The notes: a model not told the origin generated them from the letters alone. A stretch of DNA of 46,419 nt from Nostoc sp. T09 (GCF_002154695.1 NZ_MTAV01000010.1:1-46419), one strand, 5' to 3'. Shown: positions 1 to 8,093, counted from the stretch's first letter. Numbers and translations: made by a program.

Positions 1-32
1 TTGTCAGATTATTTCTTAATATTGCTTCTTTC

Positions 33-50
33 CCCTGTTCCCTGTTCCCT
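33..50. repeat. CCCTGTT heptamer tandem repeat
   Basis: Two full copies and one partial copy of CCCTGTT lie in tandem upstream of mtnX. Short tandem heptamers of this kind are common in intergenic DNA of heterocystous cyanobacteria. No function is implied. Confidence 0.6.
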
Positions 51-127
51 CTTAAAGACTGTGAATTTAGCATAACAAGTACGGTAGAGCCAAAAATATT
101 CAGAAAATTTAGACTGGGAGGATAGCC

Positions 128-757
128 TTGAGGCGAATTGTGTTTTGCGACTTTGATGGGACTATCACAGAAGAAGAAACCTTTGTTGCAGTTCTCAAAA
201 ATTTTGCACCTGAACTGTCTGCAAAATTGCTTCCTGAAATGTATGCACGACGACTGACACTGCGACAGGGAGTCCGGCAAATTCTAGCATCAATTCCTTC
301 TTCACGCTATAGCGAAATCTTGGAATTTACTCAAATCCAGCCGATCCGCCCAGGATTTGTAGAACTGCTAGATTTTCTAGAGTTTCAGGGAGTACCTTTA
401 GTGGTGATTTCTGGCGGTTTGCGCGGAATGGTAGAAACTGTCCTAGATAGCCTAGTGCAACGAGTTCATGCTATCCATGCTGTGGATGTAGATACTAGTA
501 GTACTCACTTAAAAGTGATCTCTCCGTATGAGGGTGGTACAGAACTGATTGCCAAAGTGCAAATAATGTCAAAGTATCCGGCTTATCAGAAGATTGCGAT
601 CGGTGACTCGATTACTGATTTAAATATGGCACTTGAAGCGAATGTAGTGTTTGCGCGCGATCGCCTGGCCGAGTATTTAGATGAGCACAAAAAACCCTAC
701 ATTCACTGGGATAACTTCTCGCAAGTACGCGACTATCTTGTGAAATTGTGGAAGTAA
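128..757 (+). CDS. mtnX: 2-hydroxy-3-keto-5-methylthiopentenyl-1-phosphate phosphatase (MtnX-like HAD phosphatase)
   Basis: This 209-residue HAD-superfamily phosphatase fits MtnX of the methionine salvage pathway. MtnX removes phosphate from the enol intermediate formed from methylthioribulose-1-phosphate, in the cytoplasm. HAD motif I is FCDFDGT near the N terminus (residues 6-12), motif II is the VISGG segment (about 94-98), and the Asp-containing motif IV is IAIGDSITDLNMA (about 156-168). The start is a TTG: GGGAGG lies six bases upstream at 116-121 and the next residues lead straight into motif I, so no later start is possible. It is followed 10 bases later by mtnB, the preceding step of the same pathway, which supports the call. 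The family is reliable; the exact substrate rests on this context. Confidence 0.85.
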   Translation: MRRIVFCDFDGTITEEETFVAVLKNFAPELSAKLLPEMYARRLTLRQGVRQILASIPSSRYSEILEFTQIQPIRPGFVELLDFLEFQGVPLVVISGGLRGMVETVLDSLVQRVHAIHAVDVDTSSTHLKVISPYEGGTELIAKVQIMSKYPAYQKIAIGDSITDLNMALEANVVFARDRLAEYLDEHKKPYIHWDNFSQVRDYLVKLWK

Positions 758-767
758 ATCTGATTTT

Positions 768-1385
768 ATGACCAACCCAATGCTAGCCGATTCCCGTCTT
801 GAACTCATCAATACCGCTCGCAGCTTTTACCAGCAGGGTTGGATGGTGGGAACAGCGGGAAATCTTTCTGTTCGACTCAGCGATGGTAGCTTCTGGATTA
901 CAGCTAGTGGACGCTCTAAAGGAGAATTATTACCCAGCGATTTTGTTCGTGTTTATCCAAATGGCAAGGTGGAAGAATCATCAACTGATTTAAAACCTTC
1001 CGCTGAAACTGCTATTCACCAAATACTTTATACCCTCTTCCCAGAAATACAAGCTTGTTACCACATTCACTCGATTGAGTCCAATTTGGTTTCTCGGTTT
1101 GTGCAAGAAGATCGTCTGCTTTTACCACCTTTAGAAATGCTCAAAGGTTTAGGAATTTACGAACAGAACCCTTGTTGTGTAATTCCCATCTTCGCCAACC
1201 ATTTACAAGTTTCCCGCATTGCAGCTGAAATTCAAGAGCGCTTTGCAACTACTCCTCCACAAATACCCGCCCTCCTCATCCGCGATCATGGTGTGACAGT
1301 TTGGGCATCCTCCCCTACAGTAGCCCGTAATTATATTGAAATAGTAGAATACATTTTCCGCTATATGGTTGCGGCTCTTAGGTGA
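768..1385 (+). CDS. mtnB: Methylthioribulose-1-phosphate dehydratase
   Basis: This is a class II aldolase-type zinc enzyme of 205 residues, the usual length of MtnB. It dehydrates 5-methylthioribulose-1-phosphate in methionine salvage. The metal-binding HxH pair is visible in CYHIHS (about residues 97-102), with a further His in IRDHGV near residue 169. The glycine-rich GTAGNLSVR segment (about 28-36) is typical of the fold. It sits 10 bases downstream of mtnX and almost certainly shares its transcript. I see no Shine-Dalgarno sequence before the ATG; a second in-frame ATG four codons later is possible. The acireductone dioxygenase gene mtnD, expected next in many cyanobacteria, is not here; a GC-rich repeat begins right after the stop. 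Confidence 0.9.
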   Translation: MTNPMLADSRLELINTARSFYQQGWMVGTAGNLSVRLSDGSFWITASGRSKGELLPSDFVRVYPNGKVEESSTDLKPSAETAIHQILYTLFPEIQACYHIHSIESNLVSRFVQEDRLLLPPLEMLKGLGIYEQNPCCVIPIFANHLQVSRIAAEIQERFATTPPQIPALLIRDHGVTVWASSPTVARNYIEIVEYIFRYMVAALR

Positions 1386-1427
1386 GTGGAGAGCAGGGGG
1401 ACAAGGGAGTGTGGGGACTGTGGGAGG

Positions 1428-1549
1428 GGAGCCACTGCGTTGGTGAGGCAGTGCGATCTTGGGGGTTTCCCCCATGAGCAACTGCCGAAAGGGTTTCCCG
1501 GCTTGTTCGCTGTTCGGCGGAGCCGTTCCCGCAGGGTAGCAAGTGGCGT
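1428..1549 (+). repeat. GC-rich interspersed repeat, copy 1
   Basis: The gap between mtnB and the next gene is filled by GC-rich, hairpin-prone sequence unlike its AT-rich surroundings. It starts with GGAGCCACTGC and ends with GTAGCAAGTGGCGT. The same two blocks occur in reverse orientation at 38810-38851, so this is one dispersed family. It resembles short non-coding repeats common in Nostocales genomes. Open frames across it are artefacts of its composition. Confidence 0.65.
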
Positions 1550-1594
1550 TTTCCCTCTGCTGGCGACTGCGAATCCAAAGGGGAGAAATAACTA

Positions 1595-1915
1595 ATGACT
1601 ATTGACTCTGGACAAATGGCTAACCAAACTATTCACGTTGTTGCGCGCGTTACTGCTTTACCCGACAAAGTAGAAGCACTCAAAGCAGTACTGTTGGAAT
1701 TAATTGAGCCAACTCGACAAGAAGCAGGAGCTATCAAGTATGAACTCTTGCAAAACCAGCACGATCCCACAGATTTCACTTTTGTAGAAGAATGGACTTC
1801 TAACGAAGCTTTGAATCTTCATCTAGACTCACCCCATCTCCAAGAAGCAGCCGCGAAACTAGAAGGTTTAGTGGCTGCTACACCGGATATTCGCCGCTAT
1901 TATCTTGTGGCTTAA
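1595..1915 (+). CDS. ABM-domain putative quinol monooxygenase
   Basis: A 106-residue protein of the antibiotic-biosynthesis-monooxygenase (ABM, YgiN-like) fold. The pattern is typical: an N-terminal beta strand (IHVVARVTALPDK), a helix carrying LLELIEPTRQEAGAIKYEL, the strand FTFVEEWTS, and the C-terminal His-containing helix LHLDSPHLQEAAAKLEG. These small dimeric proteins oxidise quinols or related compounds without a cofactor, but many members have no known substrate. GGGGAG lies nine bases before the first ATG; an ATG at 1616 gives the usual family start (MANQTIHVV) and is a fair alternative. The ribosome site lies at the edge of the repeat block. A link to the mtn genes is not shown. Confidence 0.75.
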   Translation: MTIDSGQMANQTIHVVARVTALPDKVEALKAVLLELIEPTRQEAGAIKYELLQNQHDPTDFTFVEEWTSNEALNLHLDSPHLQEAAAKLEGLVAATPDIRRYYLVA

Positions 1916-2028
1916 TGCAAAAGCATTTAATCGTTTGAGACTTATCCTGCGTGCAATTTCCAGATTAAAGCGATCGCCTCCTTACTGAGTGCAGAGTTCC
2001 CTAAATCTCAGCTAATTCACGATAAATC

Positions 2029-2100
2029 CCCCAAGAGTTCACGAAAATGCACTCAATGTGGTGAGGTGTTAGACAATGGTTTAAATAACCAAACTTTATA
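2029..2100 (+). pseudogene. Possible remnant of a TnpB-type zinc ribbon
   Basis: A short plus-strand frame ending in TAG at 2098-2100 reads PKSSRKCTQCGEVLDNG, which resembles the Cys-rich ribbon near the end of IS200/IS605-type OrfB (TnpB) proteins (pattern SSxxCxxCG). Only one CxxC pair remains and there is no catalytic core nearby, so at best this is a scar. The match is by eye and could be chance. Confidence 0.22.
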
Positions 2101-2104
2101 GAAC

Positions 2105-2476
2105 ATGACACACAATGGCTCGGAACCACATAGCAGATTAGATCGGCTTGAAGCTATGCTGACAACTCACGCGGAAATGCTGAATCAGTTAGCTCCGCTG
2201 TTGACACAGGTTGCACAGATTTCAACCAGCACTTCCGAAACAGCGACTCGACATGATGAAGTGCTGATTCGTCTTGAAGAACAAATTCGCCAAAACACTT
2301 TACAACAAGCTACTAACACCCAGGCGATCGCCCAGTTAACTGAGGATGTCGCTAGCCTGACTGAGGTAGTTATGCACTCAATTGAAAATTTAGAAGCCGA
2401 TCGGGAAGCTTTTAGAGAAGAAATCCGCCGCATCTGGCAATATCTTCTCAGATCGAGTGGTAATGGCAGCTCTTAG
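2105..2476 (+). CDS. Coiled-coil protein of unknown function
   Basis: A 123-residue protein made almost entirely of amphipathic helix. Heptad-like spacing of Leu, Ile and Val runs from about residue 12 to 105 (for example LDRLEAMLTTHAEMLNQL and LTEDVASLTEVVMHSIENLE). The polar ends MTHNGSEP and SSGNGSS are likely disordered. There is no signal peptide, membrane segment or catalytic motif. Small coiled-coil proteins of this type are frequent in cyanobacteria and annotated as hypothetical; some may act as oligomeric scaffolds. No ribosome site is obvious, and the gene stands alone between short AT-rich gaps. Confidence 0.65.
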   Translation: MTHNGSEPHSRLDRLEAMLTTHAEMLNQLAPLLTQVAQISTSTSETATRHDEVLIRLEEQIRQNTLQQATNTQAIAQLTEDVASLTEVVMHSIENLEADREAFREEIRRIWQYLLRSSGNGSS

Positions 2477-2643
2477 ATTTTCAGGAAAATTTTGGGAAAT
2501 TTTTTAGATTAGTACCTGTTACTGTCTATAAAAAAGCAGAATAGGTGCGACTAATGAAAATTCCAAATTTGAAGCGATCGCACCAGAACTTTTGCAGCGA
2601 TCTGAAGTATTGTAATGCCAGAGATCAGTCTCAGGTTTTTAAG

Positions 2644-3426
2644 ATGTGTCAACTGCTGGGAATGAATTGCAATACCCCAACAGATATCTGCTTTTCTTTT
2701 GAAGGTTTTTCTGCCAGGGGAGGGAAAACTGACGATCATAGCGATGGGTGGGGTATTGCTTTCTTTGAAGAAAAGGGATGTCGGATTTTTTTAGATGAGA
2801 AACCCTCTATTACTTCTGCGGTAGCAGACTTAGTACGGCGTTATCCCATCCACTCTACCCATGTGATTGCTCATATTCGCAAAGCCACCCAAGGTAAAGT
2901 TGCTTTACAAAATTGTCATCCTTTCCAAAGAGAACTTTGGGGAAGATATTGGGTGTTTGCTCATAACGGTAATTTGCCAGACTTTGCTCCTGAAAACATG
3001 GGCTTTTATCAAGCTGTGGGTGATACAGACAGTGAAAAAGCCTTCTGCGTCATCTTAGAAACTCTCCGACAAAGCTTTCCTCAAGGTAAGCCGCCGCTAG
3101 AGGAACTGTATCCAGTACTAAGTAAAGTTACTGCGCAGCTTGCATTAGCGGGTGTGTTTAATTACTTGCTCTCGGATGGAGAACACTTTTTTGCCTACTG
3201 TTCAACTAAACTTAGCTACATTGTGCGTCAAGCGCCCTTTGCTGCGGCTCACTTGATCGATCAAGATATGACTGTAGATTTTCGGGAGTTGACTTCACCA
3301 AGCGATCGCGTCGCTGTTATCGCTACTACTCCCCTCACAGACAACGAAGTTTGGACGATCATCCAACCTGGAGAACTTCTAGTTTTTCAGGACGGTTTAC
3401 CTGTGTTATCAGATTCGGCTAAATAA
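2644..3426 (+). CDS. Class II glutamine amidotransferase (YafJ-type)
   Basis: An Ntn-hydrolase-fold amidotransferase domain of 260 residues. The frame is open from a GTG at 2545, but I place the start at 2644 because this gives Met-Cys-Gln-Leu-Leu-Gly: the Cys at position 2 is the catalytic nucleophile that must be exposed after Met removal. Further family signatures are DDHSDGWGIAFF (about residues 29-40), AHIRKATQG (about 76-84, substrate and oxyanion loop) and FAHNGNL (about 104-110). Stand-alone proteins of this type hydrolyse glutamine, but the acceptor is generally unknown; some relatives act on gamma-glutamyl compounds. It is the last gene before a decayed region. Confidence 0.85.
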   Translation: MCQLLGMNCNTPTDICFSFEGFSARGGKTDDHSDGWGIAFFEEKGCRIFLDEKPSITSAVADLVRRYPIHSTHVIAHIRKATQGKVALQNCHPFQRELWGRYWVFAHNGNLPDFAPENMGFYQAVGDTDSEKAFCVILETLRQSFPQGKPPLEELYPVLSKVTAQLALAGVFNYLLSDGEHFFAYCSTKLSYIVRQAPFAAAHLIDQDMTVDFRELTSPSDRVAVIATTPLTDNEVWTIIQPGELLVFQDGLPVLSDSAK

Positions 3427-3449
3427 ACAAAATAAAAAACTTTCGTAGT

Positions 3450-3709
3450 CTACTTGTTCCAAGAGTCTTGCATTTGCTTGAAACACATCTGTGCGCTTGT
3501 GGAACTAATTGGTGCTTCTAAAATTACTTCTTGATTGCGATCGCAACTCAAAAATTCACTATTTACTCGTTGAGATATATCAAATAAAAGTTCCGCTATT
3601 GTCTTTTACATAATAGCTTTAACTTGTTCTTGTTTAACTACTTGCTTTCTATATAAATTTTCTACTAGCTAGTAATCCCAATCATCTTTTATAAATTTAG
3701 TTAAAACTT
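3450..3709 (-). pseudogene. Decayed fragment resembling a PatA-type response regulator
   Basis: The minus strand reads as a plausible protein broken by two in-frame stops: NFQVLTKFIKDDWDY, stop, LVENLYRKQVVKQEQVKAIM, stop, then KTIAELLFDISQRVNSEF and further to SAQMCFKQMQDSWNK and a final stop. The pattern of basic helix, (T/I)AEhLFDI and a later MQxxW segment resembles the central part of cyanobacterial PatA-family (DUF4388) regulators. The resemblance is from memory. Both termini are missing. That it is decayed coding DNA is more secure than the family name. Confidence 0.35.
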
Positions 3710-4042
3710 GAAAATTTTACGCTAATTATGAAGTCAAATAATCATTATCAAAAAATTAAGTTTTGTTAAGTCAAGCTACAACCGTAGAAATGCTGAGGTG
3801 GCAAATAGCTAGAAATACGGTAATCAATTTCTTCTACCTATAGAAATTACACATAGTTAAAAAGTTGATTAGATGTATGAGATGTAAATTTTGGGTTTAG
3901 CTGTTTGAGAATTTATGGTTTCGCCTTGATTAAAACTTTGATGCTCATACATCTGTATAAAAGCTGAGGAAATTATGAGGATTGAGCTTAATTTCATTGT
4001 CAAAACAAGCTAAGGTTGGGATTTAGCTCTTGAAACAGAAAA
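3710..4042. other. AT-rich intergenic stretch with no recognisable gene
   Basis: Between the two pseudogenes lie about 330 bases of AT-rich sequence with stops in all frames. I see no convincing promoter, structured RNA or repeat here. It may be further decayed upstream sequence of the PatA-like remnant. Confidence 0.5.
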
Positions 4043-4064
4043 CCCACGTACTTTTAGCCGTGGG
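4043..4064 (-). terminator. Terminator-like hairpin downstream of the DUF1499 pseudogene
   Basis: CCCACG and CGTGGG pair around a 10-base loop. Read on the minus strand the stem is followed by TTTTCTGTTT, so it would end transcription from the DUF1499 gene. A short T-rich run on the other side makes it possibly bidirectional. Confidence 0.55.
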
Positions 4065-4097
4065 ATTTTATTTAGAATTTGGAAGTACTTAGTCTAC

Positions 4098-4487
4098 TTA
4101 GTTGAGCTTGGTGCGAATAATCTCTATGCGTTGACGGTTGACACCTAAATCGCTCTGACCCAAGCGGGAAGCTGAACGCACCTGGATAACATTTGCATTC
4201 CGGTCTAAATAGAACTCGACATCATCGACAAAACCTAGTAAGGCACTCTTAAATTCTGCATACAAATAATCAGGGCTTTCGGTAATTATCTGAGTTCTTG
4301 GTAAGGACTGAATAATAGTTTTGAGATTAGCTATGGCCTATTCTGGGGTAGATGTGAAAGTTAGTGGAGCAATCTGGTGAACTGCATTTGTACTCTGGCT
4401 GGAGACACAGTTAGGGCTATTAGGACAGGGTGCTAATTTACCGTTATTCACCCCTAAATTATTTGGTCGTTTGCCTAAAAACACCAT
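4098..4487 (-). pseudogene. DUF1499 family protein, interrupted by one amber codon
   Basis: The minus strand encodes a near-complete DUF1499 protein of about 129 codons: start MVFLGKRP, the family hallmark CPNSPNCVSSQ, HQIAPLTF, then YLYAEFKSALLGFVDDVEF and VRSASRLGQSDLGVNRQRIEIIR before a natural TAA. The only defect visible is a TAG at 4338-4340 (minus strand) at the position following TSTPE, where CAG (Gln) would fit in the family. All other hallmark blocks are intact and there is no frameshift, so the lesion looks recent, or could be a base-call error. DUF1499 proteins are small, often lipid- or membrane-associated, with no established function. A terminator-like hairpin follows. Confidence 0.75.
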
Positions 4488-4679
4488 AATTTTATTTGCA
4501 AATATTTGTGACTAAAGCTGTATTTCACTCTAGAAGAAATGATTATCCACAGGCAAACTAGTTGATAAATAGACCCATCCCTACTGCCAACACAAAGCTA
4601 AGAATCCTTCAACTCATTAAAACAACAGTGATGCGATCGCTCTATGATCCGGTAAGTAGCGTATATCCGAGAATAAATC

Positions 4680-5828
4680 ATGACGCCAACAGTCTCAATT
4701 AACGACAGTCAGAGGTTGCAAATTGCACCTTTAAAAATACCATCCCGTTTACTGCTAGGGCCAGGGCCATCCAATGCTCATCCTGCTGTGCTGCAAGCGA
4801 TGAATACTTCTCCAGTTGGGCATCTTGACCCAGCTTTTCTGGCACTTATGGATGAAATTCAGTCGTTACTGCGCTACGTATGGCAGACAGAAAACCCCCT
4901 GACAATTGCAGTTAGCGGTACGGGAACCGCAGCAATGGAAGCAACGATCGCCAATGTTACCGAACCCGGTGATGTAGTATTAGTGGGTGTAGCTGGATAC
5001 TTTGGTAATCGCCTCGTTGATATGGCTGGACGATATGGCGCAGATGTCCGTACTATTACCAAACCTTGGGGACAAGTTTTCACACTAGATGAACTCCGTA
5101 CTGCAATAGAAACTCATCGTCCAGCAATTTTAGCTTTAGTTCATGCTGAAACTTCCACTGGCGCACGTCAGCCCTTAGAAGGAGTTGCCGATGTATGTCG
5201 TGAATTTGGCACTTTGCTGCTAGTAGATACTGTTACAAGTCTTGGTGGTGTGCCCATATTTTTAGATAATTGGGGAGTTGACCTCGCCTATAGCTGTAGC
5301 CAAAAAGGATTGGGTTGTCCACCTGGTGCTTCGCCCTTTACCATGAGTCCCCGTGCAATTGAGAAATTGCAACAGCGCCGTACCAAGGTTGCTAACTGGT
5401 ATTTGGATATGAACTTGCTAGGTAAATATTGGGGTAGCGAACGCATCTATCATCATACCGCCCCCATTAATCTTTACTATGCTCTGCGGGAAGCACTGCG
5501 TTTAGTTGCTGAAGAAGGACTGGCAAACTGCTGGCAACGTCATCAAAAGAACGTAGAGTATTTGTGGGATGGCTTGGAAGGTTTAGGGCTAAGTTTGCAT
5601 GTTGAACGAGAGTTTCGTTTACCAACACTGACTACTGTCCGTATTCCTGAAGGGGTAGATGGCAAAGCAATTGCTCGACAGTTACTCAATGAAAATAACA
5701 TTGAAATTGGCGGTGGTCTTGGTGAACTAGCTGGTCAAGTCTGGCGTGTAGGACTCATGGGCTTTAATAGCCGAAAAGAAAGTGTTGATCAACTTTTAGA
5801 AGCACTGCGGCAGGTTTTACCTAAGTAA
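4680..5828 (+). CDS. Alanine--glyoxylate aminotransferase / serine--pyruvate aminotransferase (class V)
   Basis: A 382-residue PLP enzyme of aminotransferase class V. It is expected to transfer the amino group from alanine or serine to glyoxylate, making glycine in photorespiration. Visible signatures are the N-terminal LLLGPGPSNAHP (about residues 24-35), the SGTGTAAMEA phosphate-binding loop (79-88), Asp183 in LLVDTVTSLGG, and the Schiff-base Lys209 in SCSQKGLGCPPG. Length and motif spacing match the family. In older cyanobacterial annotation the same family was labelled a soluble hydrogenase subunit, which is misleading. No clear Shine-Dalgarno sequence precedes the ATG. A strong terminator hairpin follows 70 bases after the stop, so it is likely transcribed alone. 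Confidence 0.9.
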   Translation: MTPTVSINDSQRLQIAPLKIPSRLLLGPGPSNAHPAVLQAMNTSPVGHLDPAFLALMDEIQSLLRYVWQTENPLTIAVSGTGTAAMEATIANVTEPGDVVLVGVAGYFGNRLVDMAGRYGADVRTITKPWGQVFTLDELRTAIETHRPAILALVHAETSTGARQPLEGVADVCREFGTLLLVDTVTSLGGVPIFLDNWGVDLAYSCSQKGLGCPPGASPFTMSPRAIEKLQQRRTKVANWYLDMNLLGKYWGSERIYHHTAPINLYYALREALRLVAEEGLANCWQRHQKNVEYLWDGLEGLGLSLHVEREFRLPTLTTVRIPEGVDGKAIARQLLNENNIEIGGGLGELAGQVWRVGLMGFNSRKESVDQLLEALRQVLPK

Positions 5829-5898
5829 AATAACACAGAGATACTCCAGCGACGCAACTAGCGTCTGTATTCTCAGCAATTAAAAATACCTATAAATT

Positions 5899-5949
5899 AA
5901 GCCGTTTGACATGCACTTTCCAATCAGAAAGTACAATCAAACGGCTTTT
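5899..5949 (+). terminator. Strong terminator hairpin after the aminotransferase
   Basis: AAGCCGTTTGA at 5899-5909 pairs perfectly with TCAAACGGCTT at 5937-5947, and an inner stem CTTTC/GAAAG extends it. TT follows. It lies between the aminotransferase and the convergent KGG gene and could serve both. Confidence 0.8.
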
Positions 5950-6078
5950 GGGCAAGAGTTGAAGAAATAACCAAACTCTATAACTGGTGATGATACACCC
6001 TGCTGTAGTCATCAGTCCGTTGAAACTCAAATATCAACCTCAGCTGTTGGTTACGGGCTGGTTTTTAAATTAAATTAC

Positions 6079-6426
6079 TTAATCAGTCTTTTTATTCTTG
6101 TGGCTTTGCTTTCCAGCCTTAGAATGTTGCTCTGATGTGCCACCACGAGTGCTCTTTCCTTCATTTTCTTCATCATCGCTCTCATCATTTTTGCTGCTGC
6201 TGCTGCCTTTGTGAGAACTCTTGCCACCTTTGCTGCCAATCTCAGCCATGTGCTCTCTATCTTGGCTCACAGCTTCGCCACCCTTACGTCCAGCTTCCCG
6301 AGCTTCTTCAGATGTAAACTCGTGTGCAGTACCTTTTTCATGAGCAGCTTGTCCACCCTTGCTGGCGATTTCACGCTGCTTAGCTTCATCCATAGAAGCA
6401 AAGCCACGCTTACTTGTGTCTGACAT
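6079..6426 (-). CDS. KGG-repeat stress protein (Con-10/GsiB-like)
   Basis: A 115-residue hydrophilic protein with repeats of the KGG/Con-10 type: GFASMDEAKQREIASKGGQAAH, EFTSEEAREAGRKGGEAV and HMAEIGSKGGKSSHKG. The C-terminal part is low-complexity and rich in Ser, Glu, Asp, Lys. Proteins of this family (GsiB in Bacillus, YciG in enterics) are induced by starvation, desiccation or osmotic stress and are thought to be disordered protectants. AAGGAG lies nine bases before the ATG. There are no neighbours on the same strand to suggest an operon. The family is clear; a role in desiccation tolerance is inference. Confidence 0.85.
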   Translation of the reverse strand: MSDTSKRGFASMDEAKQREIASKGGQAAHEKGTAHEFTSEEAREAGRKGGEAVSQDREHMAEIGSKGGKSSHKGSSSSKNDESDDEENEGKSTRGGTSEQHSKAGKQSHKNKKTD

Positions 6427-6988
6427 TTTGATACTCCTTGTAACTAACTAAAGCTTTTGATCTTTTTAGCCATTAGAAACCTTAATTGGCTTCTCATGTC
6501 AAATAATCTTTTTTTAAGTTAGCTACTTAACTAAGTAAGATTCATGTCTCCTTAGGGTGAATCATTTATGTTTAAGACACAACTACAGATATATGCTCAT
6601 AAGTAGAAGCAGTAAGAGGATATTTTGTCTAAGAGTTTGTGAAGGCTGAAGATTAAAATTTATAGATAGTGATTTGGTTATTTTCAATCAGCAAGCAAAT
6701 TATGATTTTGCAGAGCTTGCTTACTTCGTTAACATGGAAAATTTCTACAATCGCATCATTAATTAACCTTAAAAAAATATACGAATCCTAAATCATTTGG
6801 AAAAAATATTTAGTAGTCTAGACTGGGCAATGACTACCAAAACCCTTATCTAGTAAGCATTGCCAAGCCTAGGCATATTTTAAAAAGTAAATAGGAATCC
6901 TCTAGATTGCACAGCGCGATCGCCCAAGTGGCAATTTTAGCAAAAATTAGTAAATAGTAAGGCTAGGCAATCCTTGGTTATCCATAGT
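6427..6988. other. Intergenic region with no recognisable gene
   Basis: About 560 AT-rich bases upstream of the KGG gene. Apart from an imperfect palindrome around 6515-6540 (TTAAGTTAG/CTTAACTAA) I see no coding frame, repeat or structured RNA. It probably contains the KGG promoter, which I cannot place. Confidence 0.5.
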
Positions 6989-7099
6989 TTATTGTGATAA
7001 AAACCCAGCTAACAGCAGAGGCAAAAGGATCAGTACAGAGACAATCAAGACTAGTGTGCCTGGCTCAATTTTTAAAGTGTTCTTCTGAGGTTCTGGCAT
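6989..7099 (-). CDS. Small single-pass membrane protein, 36 residues
   Basis: The minus strand encodes a 36-residue peptide with a polar start (MPEPQKNTLKIEPGT) and one hydrophobic helix (LVLIVSVLILLPLLLAGFL) ending SQ. AAAAGGTG precedes the ATG at a usable distance. The clean polar-head/helix layout and the ribosome site argue for a real gene, as small one-helix proteins are common in cyanobacterial thylakoid complexes. I cannot assign it to a known photosystem, cytochrome or NDH subunit. It is below the size most gene callers report. Confidence 0.5.
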   Translation of the reverse strand: MPEPQKNTLKIEPGTLVLIVSVLILLPLLLAGFLSQ

Positions 7100-7183
7100 G
7101 TTGCACCTTTTCAGAAAATAACTGTATAAACTTAGCCTAAACTATTTTTAATCCTCGATTCAAGCACCATTGGTATATACTAG

Positions 7184-7300
7184 ACTTCTTGCAGAAGTCG
7201 GTAAAAGGGAAAGGGGAAAAGGGGAAAGGAACTCAAAACCCTTTCCCTTTAACCTTTTCCCTTTCCCCCTCCTGCAAAAATATATTTTTGCAAGAGGTGT
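7184..7300. repeat. Mirror-like purine/pyrimidine repeat with a perfect palindrome
   Basis: A purine block (AAAGGGAAAGGGG-type) at about 7203-7230 faces a matching pyrimidine block (CCCTTTCCCTTT-type) at about 7239-7268, so the whole can fold as a long hairpin. Next comes a perfect 20-base palindrome at 7273-7292 whose half is TGCAAAAATA. Flanking ACTTCTTGCAGAAGT and TTGCAAGAGGTGTACTT look related. This resembles a non-autonomous, hairpin-type dispersed element; no coding sequence is inside. Confidence 0.55.
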
Positions 7301-7319
7301 ACTTATCGGTCAAACTAAC

Positions 7320-7940
7320 TCATTTAACCAACGAGAATACTGGATCTAGCCTTTTTAATTTGGCGTATGTGTGACGAATGGGTGGCTGATGCACCATTGA
7401 GTAACCCATTAAGAGAATATTCTGCCTTTCTTTCACCGGAAACGAGATTGTGTGGATTAATCCATCCTGACGCCACATCAGCGAAGAAAAAGGTAGTTGG
7501 GGGTTTTGCAGACTTCCATCCAAAAAATATCCCTGAATATCTTTTGATAAAGAAATTACATTACCTGTAGTTTTGTGTTTGGAAAACTCGTGGACTGTAC
7601 TAACAGCATCGGGGCTATCTACACTAAAAGTGCCTACTAAACAGGGTTGCGCAGCAGTTTCACAAGTAAACAAGCCCACAGTTAGACCACGAGGTGTAGT
7701 GCTAGGAAAAAGACGCACAATCAGTTTACTCAGCAAATCGCGTAGTTTACCGCCGTAGGCATCGCTTCCGTTACCTAAGCGAATTTGGTCAGGTAAGCGC
7801 ATTCCATACCCAAGTGGTAGATTTTGCTGAATTTCTGGCAATTGGGAAGTAAAAATCTCAGAGGGTATGGCAACAGCAGGAAGTGTACTGCCCAAAACAG
7901 CTAGAACAACTGGTAAGGTAAGTAAATTACGGTACAGCAT
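7320..7940 (-). CDS. Exported protein of unknown function
   Basis: A 206-residue protein I do not recognise. The N terminus (MLYRNLLTLPVVLAVLGSTLPAVA) is a typical signal peptide with likely cleavage after AVA, so the mature protein of about 182 residues should be periplasmic or outer-surface. It has two Cys (in FTCETAAQPCLVG) that could form a disulfide, and alternating polar/hydrophobic segments suggesting mostly beta structure. There is no lipobox. The gene stands alone between two tiny membrane-protein frames on the same strand. Cyanobacteria carry many such exported hypotheticals. Confidence 0.75.
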   Translation of the reverse strand: MLYRNLLTLPVVLAVLGSTLPAVAIPSEIFTSQLPEIQQNLPLGYGMRLPDQIRLGNGSDAYGGKLRDLLSKLIVRLFPSTTPRGLTVGLFTCETAAQPCLVGTFSVDSPDAVSTVHEFSKHKTTGNVISLSKDIQGYFLDGSLQNPQLPFSSLMWRQDGLIHTISFPVKERQNILLMGYSMVHQPPIRHTYAKLKRLDPVFSLVK

Positions 7941-8093
7941 GTTTTAACCATTTTTCTAGGTGGATAATAAAAACTAATTGAAAAAATGGTTAAAAGGCTT
8001 TAGAGAAATTACTCATTAATTTGTATTAAAACAATACAATTAAATCGCTACTCATACCTTCATTGAAATTACCCATAACCCTAATTGCTATTT

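Noticed and set aside
1386-1595. Open frames on both strands after mtnB
   Set aside because: They fall in a GC-rich dispersed repeat and have no protein-like composition.
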